DNA of 64,000 nt from Metridium senile (GCA_949775045.1 OX459098.1:13676207-13740206), one strand, 5' to 3'. Positions 46,634 through 62,105 are shown, counted from the stretch's first letter. A program made the numbers and translations. The notes: generated by a model not told the origin, from the letters alone.

Positions 46634-46868
46634 TAGAGCGAAAACACTAGAACCATGAAACAAAATTTTATCAAATTGTTAGTGTGTAATAGTTCTTATT
46701 TAGCGACTATTAGTTACTATCAAAGACAAGTAAAGTTGTAATGAGGTATTGTTTCCTTTTGTATTTGATGTTTCTGGTTGAGTGATACTGACTAAATAGT
46801 CACCAAATAAAAACTATTAGTAAGTAATTATTTTGTTTTTATTTCATGGTTCTAGTGTTTTCGCTCTA
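46634..46868. mobile_element. MITE with TAGAGCGAAAACACTAGAAC ends
   Basis: TAGAGCGAAAACACTAGAAC and GTTCTAGTGTTTTCGCTCTA are perfect inverses over at least 20 bp. Confidence 0.85.
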
Positions 46869-46954
46869 ACTAAAATCTAATCTAAATAGTAGTTGTTTCA
46901 CCGATTTGTAACTTCACACTTAGGTTTTACTAAGAGTTAAACACAGATTAGTAC

Positions 46955-47186
46955 TAATAGGCCTTTAATTTTCACGGTTAACGTCCACAACCTCAGCCTT
47001 GATAGCATGTAGCATATATTCTTTACAATTCGACCACAGCTTGTAGTAATTTAAATGTACAAATTATCAAACAATTGAAGCATATTGAAACACTTCAAAA
47101 TTTAGGGCTGTAGACAAATTGTAAAGAATATATAATTACACTCTATAGACTGAGGTTGTTCCATTCGAACCGTGAAGGTCTACTGA
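46955..47186. mobile_element. MITE with TTTTCACGGTT / AACCGTGAA ends
   Basis: TAATAGGCCTTTAATTTTCA with CGGTTAACGTCCACAACCTC pairs inverted with GAGGTTGTTCCATTCGAACC and GTGAAGGTCTACTG. An internal ATTCTTTACAATT / AATTGTAAAGAAT pair continues the palindrome. Confidence 0.65.
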
Positions 47187-47210
47187 GTATTTCACAACTG
47201 GGGCCTCGCC

Positions 47211-47479
47211 CTAGGGAGCGGCCATTATTTATGGTGGGGTAGGGGGTGGGTGATTTTTTGCTTGAAATTTACAAATTGTCACAACCCCTCCCTTGCCATA
47301 AACATGGTTTTAATGACCCTTCCTTCTTATGTTTGCCAAAATCGTGATCACTCACTCACTCCTCTAGTTGCCTAGGAAAATTAGTAACCCCTCCTTCAGA
47401 AGCCTTGAAAATTCCCCACAAACCTCTCCTCACAATCACCCACCCCCTACCCCACCATAAATAATGACCGCTCCCCTAG
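47211..47479. mobile_element. MITE with CTAGGGAGCGGCC ends
   Basis: CTAGGGAGCGGCCATTATTT with ATGGTGGGGTAGGGGGTGGG is mirrored by CCCACCCCCTACCCCACCAT and AAATAATGACCGCTCCCCTAG. Confidence 0.85.
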
Positions 47480-47732
47480 TAACATGTAATTTATAAATAA
47501 ACATAATGATTTTACAAATGTAAGTCTTGTTTGCTAAATATGCAATGTATTTTATGTCCTTATCCTTGATAGCAAACATTTGGTATGAAAGGTTGATTAC
47601 TTGAAACTATCCCATTTTTCAAAAGCTGGTTGTAAAACAACATTCTCTTACACTAGCGATAAGCACAGCAATCTTTATAAGACTTGTAACATGCTTTCTA
47701 GTATATTAAGACATAATTATATTAAGTACAAA

Positions 47733-51318
<3,586 letters not shown>

Positions 51319-51845
51319 TTTTGTTATGATCTTATCTACTGCAATACGCATGCGTCAAAAAGCGTTTGCGGGCTCAAACTTCCCGCTGAGTGACGAATCG
51401 GCTTACGTAGGTAAGGGAGACATTTTCGCCTTATACAGCCACACCGTTGTTAAAATCCCGACAGAAAACCTTACTAACGCTGATCAAAAGAGATTTTACT
51501 CTACCATGTTGTATATTTCATGTCGTCATTGAATTGTCCCATTGTCATGTGACGTCGTATAGAAATTGTCATGTGACGTCGTATAGAAATAAAGCAGAAA
51601 AGGGAAATAACTATTTTGGATCGGAGTAGCTGTGTTACCGATGTGGCCACAGGAAACCTACGACGAGAGCACAGGTACACGGCTAATACCCATACAAGAC
51701 AAACTTGAAAGGCTAGCTTACTAGTTTATCCTCTTGAATATCTGATTTGAGCTTATTTTCCAATATTTACCTTACGCACAGAAATATGTTAAACTGTCCT
51801 ATAATGATATTGTAGATACTGATAGCATTTTATTCATTTGTCTCA

Positions 51846-52570
51846 TAGCCTGTGTAGGGGCTCTCTAGGGGGAGGGGAAGGAATCTTCCTCCCTCTCCCT
51901 CTTCCTCCCTTTCCCTCTTCCTCCCTTTCTCTCTTCCTCCCTTTCTCTCTTCCTCCCTTTCCCTCCTCCTCCCTTTCTCTCTTCCTCCCTTTCTCTCTTC
52001 CTCCCTTTCCTTCTTCCTCCCTTTCTCTCTTCCTCCCTTATTCTATTCCTCCCTTTCCCTCTTCCTCCCTTTCTCATTTCCTCCCTTTCTCTCTTCCCTT
52101 TCCTTCTTCCTCTCTTCCTCCCTTTCCCTCTTCCTCCCTTTCCCTCCTTCTCCCTTTCTCTCTTCCTCCCTTTCCCTCTTCCTCCCTTTCCCTCCTCCTC
52201 CCTTTCTCTCTTCCTCCCTTTCTCTCTTCCTCCCTTTCCTTCTTCCTCCCTTTCTCTCTTCCTCCCTTATTCTATTCCTCCCTTTCCCTCTTCCTCCCTT
52301 TCTCTCTTCCTCCCTTTCCTTCTTCTTCCCTTTCTCTCTTCCTCCCTTTCCCTCTTCCTCCCTTTTCCCTCCTCCTCCCTTTCTCTCTTCCTCCCTTATT
52401 CTCTTCCTCCCTTTCTCTCTTCCTCCCTTTCCCTCTTCCTCCCTTTCCCTCTACCTCCCTTTCCCTCTTCCTCCCTTTCCCTCTTCCTCCCTTTCTCTCT
52501 TCCTCCCTTTCCCTTTTCCCCCCTTTCTCTCTCCCTCGCTCCTCCCCATTGAGAGCCGCTGCGTAGGCTA
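51846..52570. mobile_element. 725-bp TIR element with 9-bp TSD, filled by a minisatellite
   Basis: The ends TAGCCTGTGTAGGGGCTCTC and GAGAGCCGCTGCGTAGGCTA are imperfect inverses. Direct flanks are TTTGTCTCA at 51837-51845 and 52571-52579. Nearly the whole inside (51880-52535) is a 15-16-bp repeat of CTTCCTCCCTTTCTCT type. A 9-bp duplication suggests Mutator-like movement. Pro/Ser/Leu and Arg/Glu/Gly frames here are repeat by-products. Confidence 0.8.
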
Positions 52571-53163
52571 TTTGTCTCACGAATGTCGATGGTTTGGACC
52601 GCAATGTTTCGACAAGAACACCCACGTGATCCCGACCGCATGGGTCCCGCATGGCTGCGCAGTCTATCACGCTGTGTCCAACTTGCACAATCCGTGTGCC
52701 CTATTTTGAACCGGGCAAAAAAATAAATAAAAAGAAGAAGAAGAAGAAGAATCACACTTTTCGGTGAATTCTCACCGCAAATTGAAACAAGTCCAAACTC
52801 AAACTCAGGTTTGCTCGTGATCACCTTATCTCATATTTTGTGTTGCGTGACTACGTACTCTTTTACGCATTATGTAACAAAAATGCAACCATGCATAAAA
52901 TATCGATTCACTTGAGTAAAAATCTCTTAAAAGAAATGCGGTAAGACCAAACAGTGGCAACAATTACTTTACAACGAACAGTAACTTCGTTTATCCAAAA
53001 TACAAACTTATTTGCACAGACATATGTATTACAAAGGTCTAAAGGGCAATTCAACACAAATAAACAATGACAAAGGTGTCTTACGATTCTGACGCTTTCA
53101 TGTCGTACGACATCACGAGACTACATTAGCCAATTGACGTGACGCTGGTTATCACCCCCTGCA

Positions 53164-53169
53164 TATAAA
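53164..53169 (+). promoter_or_regulatory. TATA box candidate, NPC2 copy A
   Basis: TATAAA 67 bp before the ATG at 53236, in a region without other repeats. Confidence 0.5.
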
Positions 53170-53235
53170 CAGACTGCCTCTTTAGTTCAAACGTTCAACG
53201 ACACAAGGAGAACAAAAACAAAAACCTCTTCCAAA

Positions 53236-55503
53236 ATGAGCAATTTATTCGTCTTCGTGTGTCTTCTATCCACGTTGAGCTTTGCGGCTTGTAAAGTGGT
53301 CCAGTTCACTGATTGCAGTAAGTTTAAAAACTTGTAAGAACTTAAGTTAAAAACGTCAGTTGTATATGTAAATGAATTATAATCATGCAATATTTAAAAC
53401 TCTTGACATGCATACAAATTTATACCCAATATAGACCAAGTATGGAGCAAGAGGTTATGCTTATTGTCTTTAATTTGGTTTTGTTCTTGGATATGAGAAC
53501 TATTTTCAGTTGTGAATTGTAGGCAATTTGCCTTTAGAGTAACTTACAGTGTTCAGCTTACAGACCTTACAGGCATACATAGAAAGTCACATATTAAGCA
53601 CATTTGCAGTCACGTCAAGTCATATTTTCACGGAGAATGTGAAATGTATTGCTTTCTATTACCAAATCTCTTTTTATTCCGACACAAACACAGTCGTTGT
53701 CCATTTTGCATAATTGTGCTCTTTAAAGCTTTTACGAAGACCTAAACTTGAAAGATAATTTGTATGCTTCTAAAACCTTCAGTGGTTTTTGATACATGAA
53801 CATTTCAATTTCATAAACAACGTCCGTGACTTGACATAACATGTACCTATTAAACAATAGATAAAACGGAATATCTCCTCGAGTCGTTCTGAGATCCGCC
53901 CCCTGTTATTAAACAAAGAAAAGTTAATAACTAATCCAAGATCTCACAGTCACATGTTCAGTCTCAGAATCAGTCATTGACGGATACAATTTTGAGTTAC
54001 CCGGGATAAAATACCCTATCTAGACTGAAACATAGAGTATATTTCTAGAAGGAATAAAATTCTTCCTAATATACTGAGTAGAAACATGAAATATGGTTTG
54101 TTTGACTATCTTGGAAACGATACGTTTGATCGCAGTTCTTTCTGCCTTTATAGTTCACCCGGAGGGGGGGGGGGGGGGGGGGGGGGGGGCCTTATAAAAG
54201 GGGGTGGGGGTCCTCGTCCGAAATTCTGAAAATGACCCTTAATAGGGACCTGTATTTTGAGGTGATGGTGGCCAGTGATGAAATGTCACCCCTATATGAG
54301 GGACCGGAAGGGGGTTTAAAATTAAAATCAATCTTTGAAGGAAGGATTGTTGTTGATCTTATATCCTAAAAGGGACCACAAAACTCAGCTGGTGGGCATT
54401 TTCGTCATTATCACCCCAAGCGGGACCAAAACACTGTTGTTAGAAGGGAAGAGCGGAGACAAGGGAAGCGTGGGTGGGTGAACATATGGGCTACACTATG
54501 AGTCTGGTGATGGGGTTAGCGGGGTAGCAGTTGTGTCTTGCTAATGTTCTATGTTTGATATAGCTGATGGTAAAGGAATGGGAAAACTATCACAACTTGA
54601 GGTAACTCCATGTGAAAATGAACCATGTGAGTTGAAGAAAGGCACTACAGTCTCTGTCAAAGCCACCTTTACCCCAAGTAAGTGTAATCATACTTTCTCT
54701 TTACCATGACAATGATAATTGACTCAAGATGATCATGACAACGACGACACAATGGTTCCCATTTCCTTTCATCTTTCTCCATCTACCTACCCCCCCTCCT
54801 CCCCCAAACGTTATGAACTGCTCAAGAAACGTTTCGTCACGCAGTCTACTAGATATAACAAGAGGAGATAATATGGTGAATGATCTCTTATCTCAAAATA
54901 TCTCCAGGGGCGGATCGGACACCCCTTTACCGCCGCAATTACCTTAGAGACCGGACATTCCTTAACACCTTAACAGCCCTTCATTTGCAATTGGGACACC
55001 ACCCTGACAAATTTCTGGATCCGCTCATGATCTCAATTGTTTTTTTTTTTTTCTAGATGAGAATATCACCGATGCTGAGTCTACTGTCCATGGTAAAGTG
55101 ATGGGTTTCTGGGTTCCCTTCCCTCTACCCAACCCACATGCTTGCAAAGACAGTGGTCTTACGTGTCCATTGGCAAAAGGAACCAAATATACCTATTCCA
55201 GCTCTTTAGAAATCAAGTCAGAATACCCAGCAGTAAGTAAACGCACATTGCGGTCGTTTTTATTTAACTTAAAGGAAAAGCTAGTACTCTAAATGTTTGT
55301 GAATTTTCCGAGTATTCGACTCTGCATAATCAGAACAAAATGAACAAAAAACTAAGAAATACAACCAAATAATACAGTAAAATAGATCATTTATCTTTCT
55401 TTGTCATGTTTCTTAGATCAATGTCGTTGTCAAGTGGGAATTGCAAGATCCAAACGGCAAAGACGTTTACTGCTTTCAAATATCAACAAAGATAGTCAAT
55501 TGA
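53236..55503 (+). CDS. NPC2: NPC2-like sterol-binding ML-domain protein, copy A (152 aa)
   Basis: Exons are 53236-53317, 54564-54677, 55057-55232 and 55417-55503 (TGA); GT-AG introns of phase 1, 1, 0. Signal peptide is about residues 1-18. The ML domain keeps six cysteines in NPC2 spacing: Cys27-Cys143, Cys44-Cys49 and Cys95-Cys102 by family analogy. Motifs are VTPCENEPCELKKGT, VPFPLPNPHACKDSGLTCPL and KWELQDPNGKDVYCFQI. N68-I-T is a possible glycosylation site. NPC2 carries cholesterol in the lysosome lumen to NPC1. An extra Cys19 sits at the mature N-terminus. A poly(A) signal follows at 55634. Expanded NPC2 genes have been reported in symbiotic anthozoans; a role there is inference. Confidence 0.93.
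54150..54440. repeat. Repeat with 26-G run in NPC2-A intron 1
   Basis: A G-run at 54164-54189 is followed by AAAAGGGGGTGGGGGTCCTC and several GGGACC phrases (AATAGGGACC, GAGGGACCGG, AAGGGACCAC, CGGGACCAAAA). Looks like a degenerate mobile repeat; ends not resolved. Confidence 0.55.
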
Positions 55504-55633
55504 GGAATTTGAAATGTTTTGTGTCAAAATGTATGTTTTTAAATCGGAGTTGTCGTAATATATTCAATCAAGAGATTATTAAGTTATTCCTAATATTCTC
55601 TTGATTCGATTCAATTGTATATTCATGAATTGG

Positions 55634-55639
55634 AATAAA
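55634..55639 (+). terminator. Poly(A) signal of NPC2 copy A
   Basis: AATAAA 131 bp after the stop codon. Confidence 0.6.
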
Positions 55640-56240
55640 ATATAAAAACTTGATATCATTGTTGATTCGTTATCTTTATTAATAGGCTGAGCAACAGCAC
55701 ACATGCAAAAGCGAAAAAAACGAAAGCAAAAAAATCATGTTTACTTTGGAGAGATGTTTAATTTCTCAGTGTGGTGAATTTGCGTGTTGGAAGTTCTTGT
55801 TATCGAGAGTGTTATTGTCCTTTGCATTTCCATATTTCATTTCCATTCTTCTTTTCGGTTCCACTGAATTTTCCTTTCACCCATAATATCCAGGCGTTAC
55901 TTGTCAGGCCAGGCTACAAAGCCTAGTTTTTGAAAATTTGACAGGCGCTCGACACACTGATTTTGTTGAAAAAGTTGTTTCTTTATTAATGTTATGAGAA
56001 TAATCAAAGTAAGTCCAAAGTAAGAGTTGATAAAGAAAACGTTTGCGAAAGCAACAAGGAAGCAGTTGAAATATTCTGATAATTTATGAGCATGCGATTT
56101 CACGTGATTAGCACATGAGCTCGACTAGACAGCCAATCAGATTATTTGAGCCGAAGCATTCTTTGACATAAGTCACAACACATTTTCTGAGTTTTAAAAT
56201 TGATTTTCCATCCAAATCTGGTGGTAAAATCGTGACAAAA

Positions 56241-59200
56241 ATGGCTAAACTAGTCCTGGTGCTGTGCTTGTTATTTGTGGGTTATTGTGCAGCCAAGCAA
56301 GTACACTTTACCGTCTGCGGTAAGTAAAAACATAACGACAAAAAACCTTTTATAAGTTTACAAGTTCCATAACGTAATAGACCGATCCAAGGTTATTGCC
56401 GCCATCTTGTAGGGGGTGCAGAACTACTGGGGCGAGCAGTAAATGTATGTAACTTTGAACTTATATAACTCCACTGGAAATTGCCGAATGTTCAATATAA
56501 ACATTTCATATCAAAGATACTATGCATGGCTAAACCTGAGATCAAACTAAGGTTGTTAAATTATGCGAAACGTATGTAAACGGCGATTTCAAATCTCCCT
56601 ATATTTACTGTGTAATTCTATATCGCTGAAACACAGTGTTTGTATGTAAATCTAAAATATTGATTACAGAGCCTGTAGCTCGTTTCCCAGCGCTATTTTT
56701 TGGATATGTTATTAACAAATGCAAAACCTTTGATATACAATTTTAACTTTGAAAATCCAATGAATTGGAAGAAAAATATGTACTTTCAAAGTAGTCCAAA
56801 ATCACATACATTTACTGCTCGCCCCAGTAATTCTGCACCCCCTACAAGATGGCGGCAATAACCTTGGATCGGTCTATTGGTTGTTTGTTGGCCCTTAAAG
56901 CTCTTGATATTTAATATATATGTCAATGTGTTCATAACAATGTCTAAAGCAATGTTTATCTGTTATATATATTATAAGTGGCTATATTTACTAGAATAGG
57001 ACGACTTTTTGCAGTGCGTTATGTATAACACACGGGAATTGTAATTAACAAAATATGTAAAATATTCAACGTTGAGTCTCTGATATAAACGTTTTCAATG
57101 AAGCTGTCCAGCTAAAGTTAAAAGAAAAACATTTTGTCTCTCATTTTGTCTTTCATTGCCCAGCCGTTTTTATATTCTCGTGATTTTCGTTTTTCCGGGT
57201 TCTATATCCCCGACCCTCCCCCATGTGTAGCCTAGTAAGCTTCCATAATAATACGGGTATTAAAAACAGTGTGGAAAAACTGTTATATATTTTTTACGGT
57301 GTTTCAAATAATTTTCATTGTATTACCTATCGTTGATATCAAACACAGACACAGCCTATACTAGTTTATTCGCTAGTTTCCATTTGTGTTTTATATTGTT
57401 GTTTTTTTATACTGCTTTTATATATGCATTACTTGTCTTATTACCGGCTGTTAATACACAACAATATATTACATACATGTACATTTTATTGAGTCATAAC
57501 AGTAAGGGTGGTGATTGGTAAATCAGAGACGCCAAGATCTACGTTTTAAATTCCAAAACCGAGACTTGGTTGATCCAAGATTTTTGTTTCTCAAAATCAA
57601 ATAAAAAATCAAGACTCCAAGATGCAAAAATGCAAATGAAAAATGAAACTCCAAGACTTTGCCATTTTTTCCAAGACTTTTAATTTTTTGGGGTACCATT
57701 TGCCACCCCTAACAGAGGCTGCACAATAAAGAACTTGAAACACATACTTTTAATTACTATGTTCTATTTTTCAATTTTGAATCAGTTCTATTATAAACTA
57801 GCTAGTCTACCCCTCAGCAATGTTTAGCCTCGCCAAGCAACGCTCCCTCATCACACTGCTTCAACGAGTGCTACATATATAATTATCAAATATATAATCA
57901 TGTATAATCAATTCAAGATTTCTTAGGGAACACATATACCCAAGGTATTAAATATAACAGGTTCCCATTTAAATATGTACTTTCCCATCTAAATCTGTAC
58001 TTATGCAAATTGTGTTGATGTGTGCTAAACACACAGATCAACCAATCAGAGTATATTATTTCTGAAGTGAACTTCACTCTGATTGGTTGATCTGTGTGTT
58101 TAGCACACATCAACAAAATTTGCATAAGTACAGATTTAAATGTGAAAGTACAGATTTAAATGGGAACCTGTTTAAGTCATAACAGAAAGGGTGGAGATGG
58201 AATGGTAAATCCGAGAGCAAATAAAAAATCGAGACTCTGAGACGCAAAAAGTCGAAATGAAAAACGAGACTCCAATACTAAGAATTGAAACATTTTGATT
58301 CCAAGACTTTGCCATTTTTGACTTTTAATTTTTGGGGGTACCATTCCTAACAGAGGCTGCACAATAAAGAAACACTTTTACTATGTTCTATTTTTCAATT
58401 TTGAAACAGTTCTATTACATACTAGCTAGTCTACCCCTCAGCAATGTTTTGCCTCATCAAGCAACGCTCCCTCATCACACTGCTTCAACGAGTACTACAT
58501 ATTGTAATGGGTCACGAAATGTGTATGTAAGAAATCTGTCAGCGATTCGGCGTGCCTAGATACTTATCTTACTTATGTACACAATTGCGTTATCAATAGT
58601 TACGTAAAATAGGCGTTTAACTCACGTAAGACTTACGTAGATGATTCCGCAATAAATCATGTAATCAGTTCTAGAAATAGCATAATAGTATAAAGATAGG
58701 TCTAATATTCTTATAAATTAATTCGCTCTGAGTTCACTCTGAGTTAGACCAATAAAGTCTTTCAGTTGAGTTTGTGCTCTTTATATTGTTTGAACCTGAA
58801 ACATTGTTCCATAACATTATTAAATATATTATTATCATAATAATATAATCAATTCAAGTTTTTTAGGGAGCACATATATACCTTAAAGTTATATATATAT
58901 CGAAAAGAATACACAAGTATTGCTACAAAGAAGAAGTAAGGACTTTACATTCAGCCAATCAGCGCAAGAGTTACTAATGTGATATGGAATTCTATAGAAA
59001 AATTCATTGGCTGATGAGTGAATTCCACATTGAATTCTTGAGTAAAGATGGAGCAATTTTAATTAAAATAAATAATATGAGGTCATTTGGACTGTGTTTC
59101 TAGACTACCTTCTCCCTGATCAGTATTTGTCTTCTTCCTGTTTGTGAATTCATATAAATTTCTATGCTTTGCTACTTTTACAGAAGGGAAGAAATTAAAA

Positions 59201-62074
59201 GGTAAATTGACAGAACTAGAGATCATTCCATGTGATAAAGAGCCATGTGCGCTACAGCGTGGTACCAATGTAACAATGAAAGCACACTTCAAACTCAATT
59301 CTGGTAAGTGTATACCATAGTATGCCTCCCTCCTTCCACTACTTATCCCATTCAATTGTAAATTCCAGTAAGTGTATACCATAGTATGCCTCCCTCCTTC
59401 CACTACTTATCCCATTCAATTGTAAATTCTGGTAAGTGTATACCATAGTATGCCTCCCTCCTTCCACTATTTATCCCATTCAATTGTAAATTCCAGTAAG
59501 TGTATACCATAGTATGCCTCCCTCCTTCCACTACTTATCCCATTCAATTGCAAATCTGTCATTTTCTAAAGCCCAAGGAATACGTTTGTTCAGAAAAGGT
59601 TGTGGATCGATACTACATGACATTGTAGAATATTTGTCAAAAGTACATTTAGTTGGCATGATTATAATGTTTTATTTTATAGTGACTACTTCATTTATTT
59701 TAACTATAAAAAAACTTACCCCTCAACTTCAATGTTGGTGTGAAATGATAGCGCATCGATAGGCCAACCACACACGCACCCAACAATGACTCCCTCCTCA
59801 ACATTACCAAGGGGAGGGGTAGTAGAGTAGAATTTCAGCAGTACTAAAATAATTTTATCACATTCATGCCAACACTTTTCTCAAAGATTGTCTGGGACAC
59901 TTATGAATTTCCTTGTATCAAGAATGTCTGAAAAACTAAACCAATGTGATATACGACAAAACCTTCATTGAGTTGTAACTTTCTTTTCATGTTTCTTTTC
60001 ACAATGCAGCTAATTGTTTTTTTTTTAAATATTTTATGATGCATCTACTTGTAGGCAAATGCCCGGCAAGCCTCGCTCTGACTCACATGGTGCCTTTGTT
60101 TTATTGCAAAGCCAGGCATTTGCATGTGATTAGCTGCTCATGAGAAAGGCCTATACAATGAAATTGTTGACAGTCACATAACTCTTAAAATAACTAACAA
60201 AAAGGGAGTATTGTCAAGAAGGCATACATAAAAATTATGTTTTGGCTAGTGCCAGAATATCATTTGCCTAGTATTTTAAATATGCTAAATCTGAAATCTC
60301 TAAATGTTTCTTTAGTTAATGTGTAAACACAAAGGTTTTGTTAAAATTGTTGTAAAATAGACATACAGTATTTCTTTTTCACTAAGCATTCTGACTGATA
60401 GTGATATTACAGCATAACGCGCCTTACCGTGGCAACCCAATTAAAGTTTTGTACAAGTTAGCTTAGTGTTCAAAAGTTTCACTTTTCAAATTGTTTGCTA
60501 CACCTTTTCAAATTTAAACATCCTGGGAGGTTTTTCAGCCACTTATAAACTTCACTCTTGTCTTCGCTTTGAACATTTCAAAGTGTTTATCGTTTGTCAC
60601 TTGGCATGTCTTTTATATTACGGCAAATTCTCGCTTTCTGATTGGTTAACTTGTACAAAATTTTAATTAGATGGCCACGGTAAGGTACGTTCACTTTTCA
60701 AATTGTTTGCTACACCTTTTCAAATTTAAACATCATGGGAAGTTTTTCAGCCACTTATCAACTTCACTCTTGTCTTCGCTTTGAACAATTCAAAGTGTTT
60801 ATCGTTTGTCACTTGGCATGTCTTTTATATTATGGCAAATTCTCGCTTTCTGATTGGTTAACTTGTACAAAATTTTAATTAGATGGCCACGGTAAGGTAC
60901 GTTGCACTGTAAAATGATTTACTTATATTACTCTTTCATATTTTCTCTTCTAAGATGAGACTACAGAGACGGCAGAGTCTGTTGTTCATGCCAAACTTGC
61001 AGGATTCTCTGTTAAGTTCCCCTTGCCTAATGCAAATGCTTGTAAGGACAGTAATATGACCTGTCCTTTGAAGGCTGGTGGAGAATATGTGTATGTAACT
61101 CAACTGCAGGTCATGAAAGAATATCCAAAGGTAAGCTACCTTGAATATATAGACGAGATTAATACATGGGCGCGTGGAGCTAGGAAATTTATCTTTGAGT
61201 GAGATATCGAGATTGAACACAAGAAGATACATCTTTCAATTGCAACAACCTTTTTTCAGTTATCCTGAACACAAATTACTCAGGCATTAACGATACAATA
61301 GACGCACTGTTCTACTACATCCACAAGAATGCACTTTAAGCATAGTTAACTATTAACTATGATTTAAACAATAAATATTTATTTAACACAAGAATGTTTA
61401 TTCCCAAGCTTTTGGGCATAAGTGTCCATCATTGGCCAGCAGGCTTACAGGGATTTCTACCACTGAGAAATATCATATTTATCAGTTTTGCATAAACTTT
61501 TCTTAGTTTATATAATAAACAGTACGCTGCCTTGTAGATTTAGAATTGATCTTCTTGTGTTTAAATTCAATATTTGCACTACTAATTCACTGCCCTCACT
61601 CGTGAGATATCAAATTTGAAAATAAATTCCATACCTCTGTGCGCCCACTTTAGCCTCCTCCGCAGACAAGCCAACGGAATTCAGACTTTCTTTCTATATT
61701 GAAATTCCTTTGTTGAGAAAAAAGGGACCAGGGACGAAAAGCTGGAGGAAAAAAAGGGGTCTCACCTTTTCTTCTCCTCCCCTCAATTAGTCTTTTCTCA
61801 GCCGTCCCACAGGAACCCCAAAAAGCAAAGAAGCATTAAAAAGCAAGAGTTGCCTGTGGAGGAGCTACACCCATCTATTATTTGTCTGGATTTTTTTACG
61901 CTTGATAAGTGTTTCATTGATAAACACCCTCTGTGATTAAGGTTCTACCATGATGCGCATTTTTACCATAATTTTTACCATTTTTTCTAGATTGATGCCC
62001 CTGTTACTTGGGAACTGCAAGACTCCAAGAAACAAGATATATTTTGCTTTGTGATTTCTATCAGAATTGTTTAA
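56241..62074 (+). CDS. NPC2: NPC2-like sterol-binding ML-domain protein, copy B (152 aa)
   Basis: Exons are 56241-56319, 59184-59303, 60955-61130 and 61991-62074 (TAA), with the same phases (1, 1, 0) and total length as copy A, so the two are tandem duplicates. Signal peptide about 1-17. Six cysteines at 26, 43, 48, 96, 103 and 144 match the three NPC2 disulfides. Motifs are IIPCDKEPCALQRGT, KFPLPNANACKDSNMTCPL and TWELQDSKKQDIFCFVI. Possible glycosylation at N55-V-T and N100-M-T. Introns are longer than in copy A, swollen by a large MITE, a duplication, an LTR-like insert and a repeated donor site. A poly(A) signal lies at 62100. The ATG context ACAAAAATGG is good. Confidence 0.93.
56379..56876. 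mobile_element. 498-bp palindromic MITE in NPC2-B intron 1
   Basis: Long inverted ends start TAGACCGATCCAAGGTTATT and include CCGCCATCTTGTAGGGGGTG and GGGCGAGCAGTAAATGTATG. The right end mirrors at least 70 bp. Confidence 0.9.
57956..58172. mobile_element. AACAGGTTCCCATTTAAAT MITE, copy 2
   Basis: Same ends and palindromic interior as 49495-49709, with small differences. Confidence 0.9.
58503..58816 (+). mobile_element. Candidate solo LTR (314 bp)
   Basis: It starts TGTAATGG and ends CCATAACA, so it is bounded by TG...CA with 8-bp imperfect inverted ends. It contains TATAAAGATAGG near 58689 and CCAATAAAGTCTTTC near 58751, in LTR-like order. It interrupts one of two otherwise matching intron repeats, which shows it is an insertion. 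No clean 5-bp target duplication is visible, so a different element type is possible. Confidence 0.5.
59302..59557 (+). repeat. Fourfold 64-bp repeat carrying the intron 2 donor of NPC2-B
   Basis: GTAAGTGTATACC starts at 59304, 59368, 59432 and 59496, exactly 64 bp apart, each followed by TAGTATGCCTCCCTCCTTCC. The first is the splice donor of exon 2. Copies 1 and 3 are preceded by CTG, copies 2 and 4 by CCA, which suggests a two-unit step in the expansion. Confidence 0.92.
60419..60905. mobile_element. TIR element with 212-bp tandem duplication (NPC2-B intron 2)
   Basis: CGCCTTACCGTGGCAACCCA and AATTAGATGGCCACGGTAAG-type ends are inverted (60419 and 60688). From about 60477 the sequence through GGCCACGGTAAGGTACGTT repeats 212 bp later, giving a second right end at 60900. 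Confidence 0.8.
61140..61980. other. NPC2-B intron 3; no repeat or gene resolved
   Basis: No inverted ends or coding sequence noted. A TTAACTATTAACTATGATTT phrase is near 61345. Confidence 0.5.
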
Positions 62075-62099
62075 AACTTTTGCAACAAAAATAGGACAT

Positions 62100-62105
62100 A
62101 ATAAA
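62100..62105 (+). terminator. Poly(A) signal of NPC2 copy B
   Basis: AATAAA 26 bp after the stop codon. Confidence 0.55.

Larger units (their letters stand above)
57490..58890. repeat. Direct duplication in NPC2-B intron 1
   Basis: Phrases GGGTACCATT, CAGAGGCTGCACAATAAAGA, CTAGCTAGTCTACCCCTCAG, CAACGCTCCCTCATCACACT and GGGA(A/G)CACATATA occur in the same order in 57490-57945 and 58178-58880. The second copy is interrupted by the insert at 58503-58816; a MITE lies between the copies. Confidence 0.8.

Noticed and set aside
51838..52566. 242-aa Ser/Pro/Leu-rich protein
   Set aside because: Entirely encoded by a 15-16-bp minisatellite inside a TIR element.
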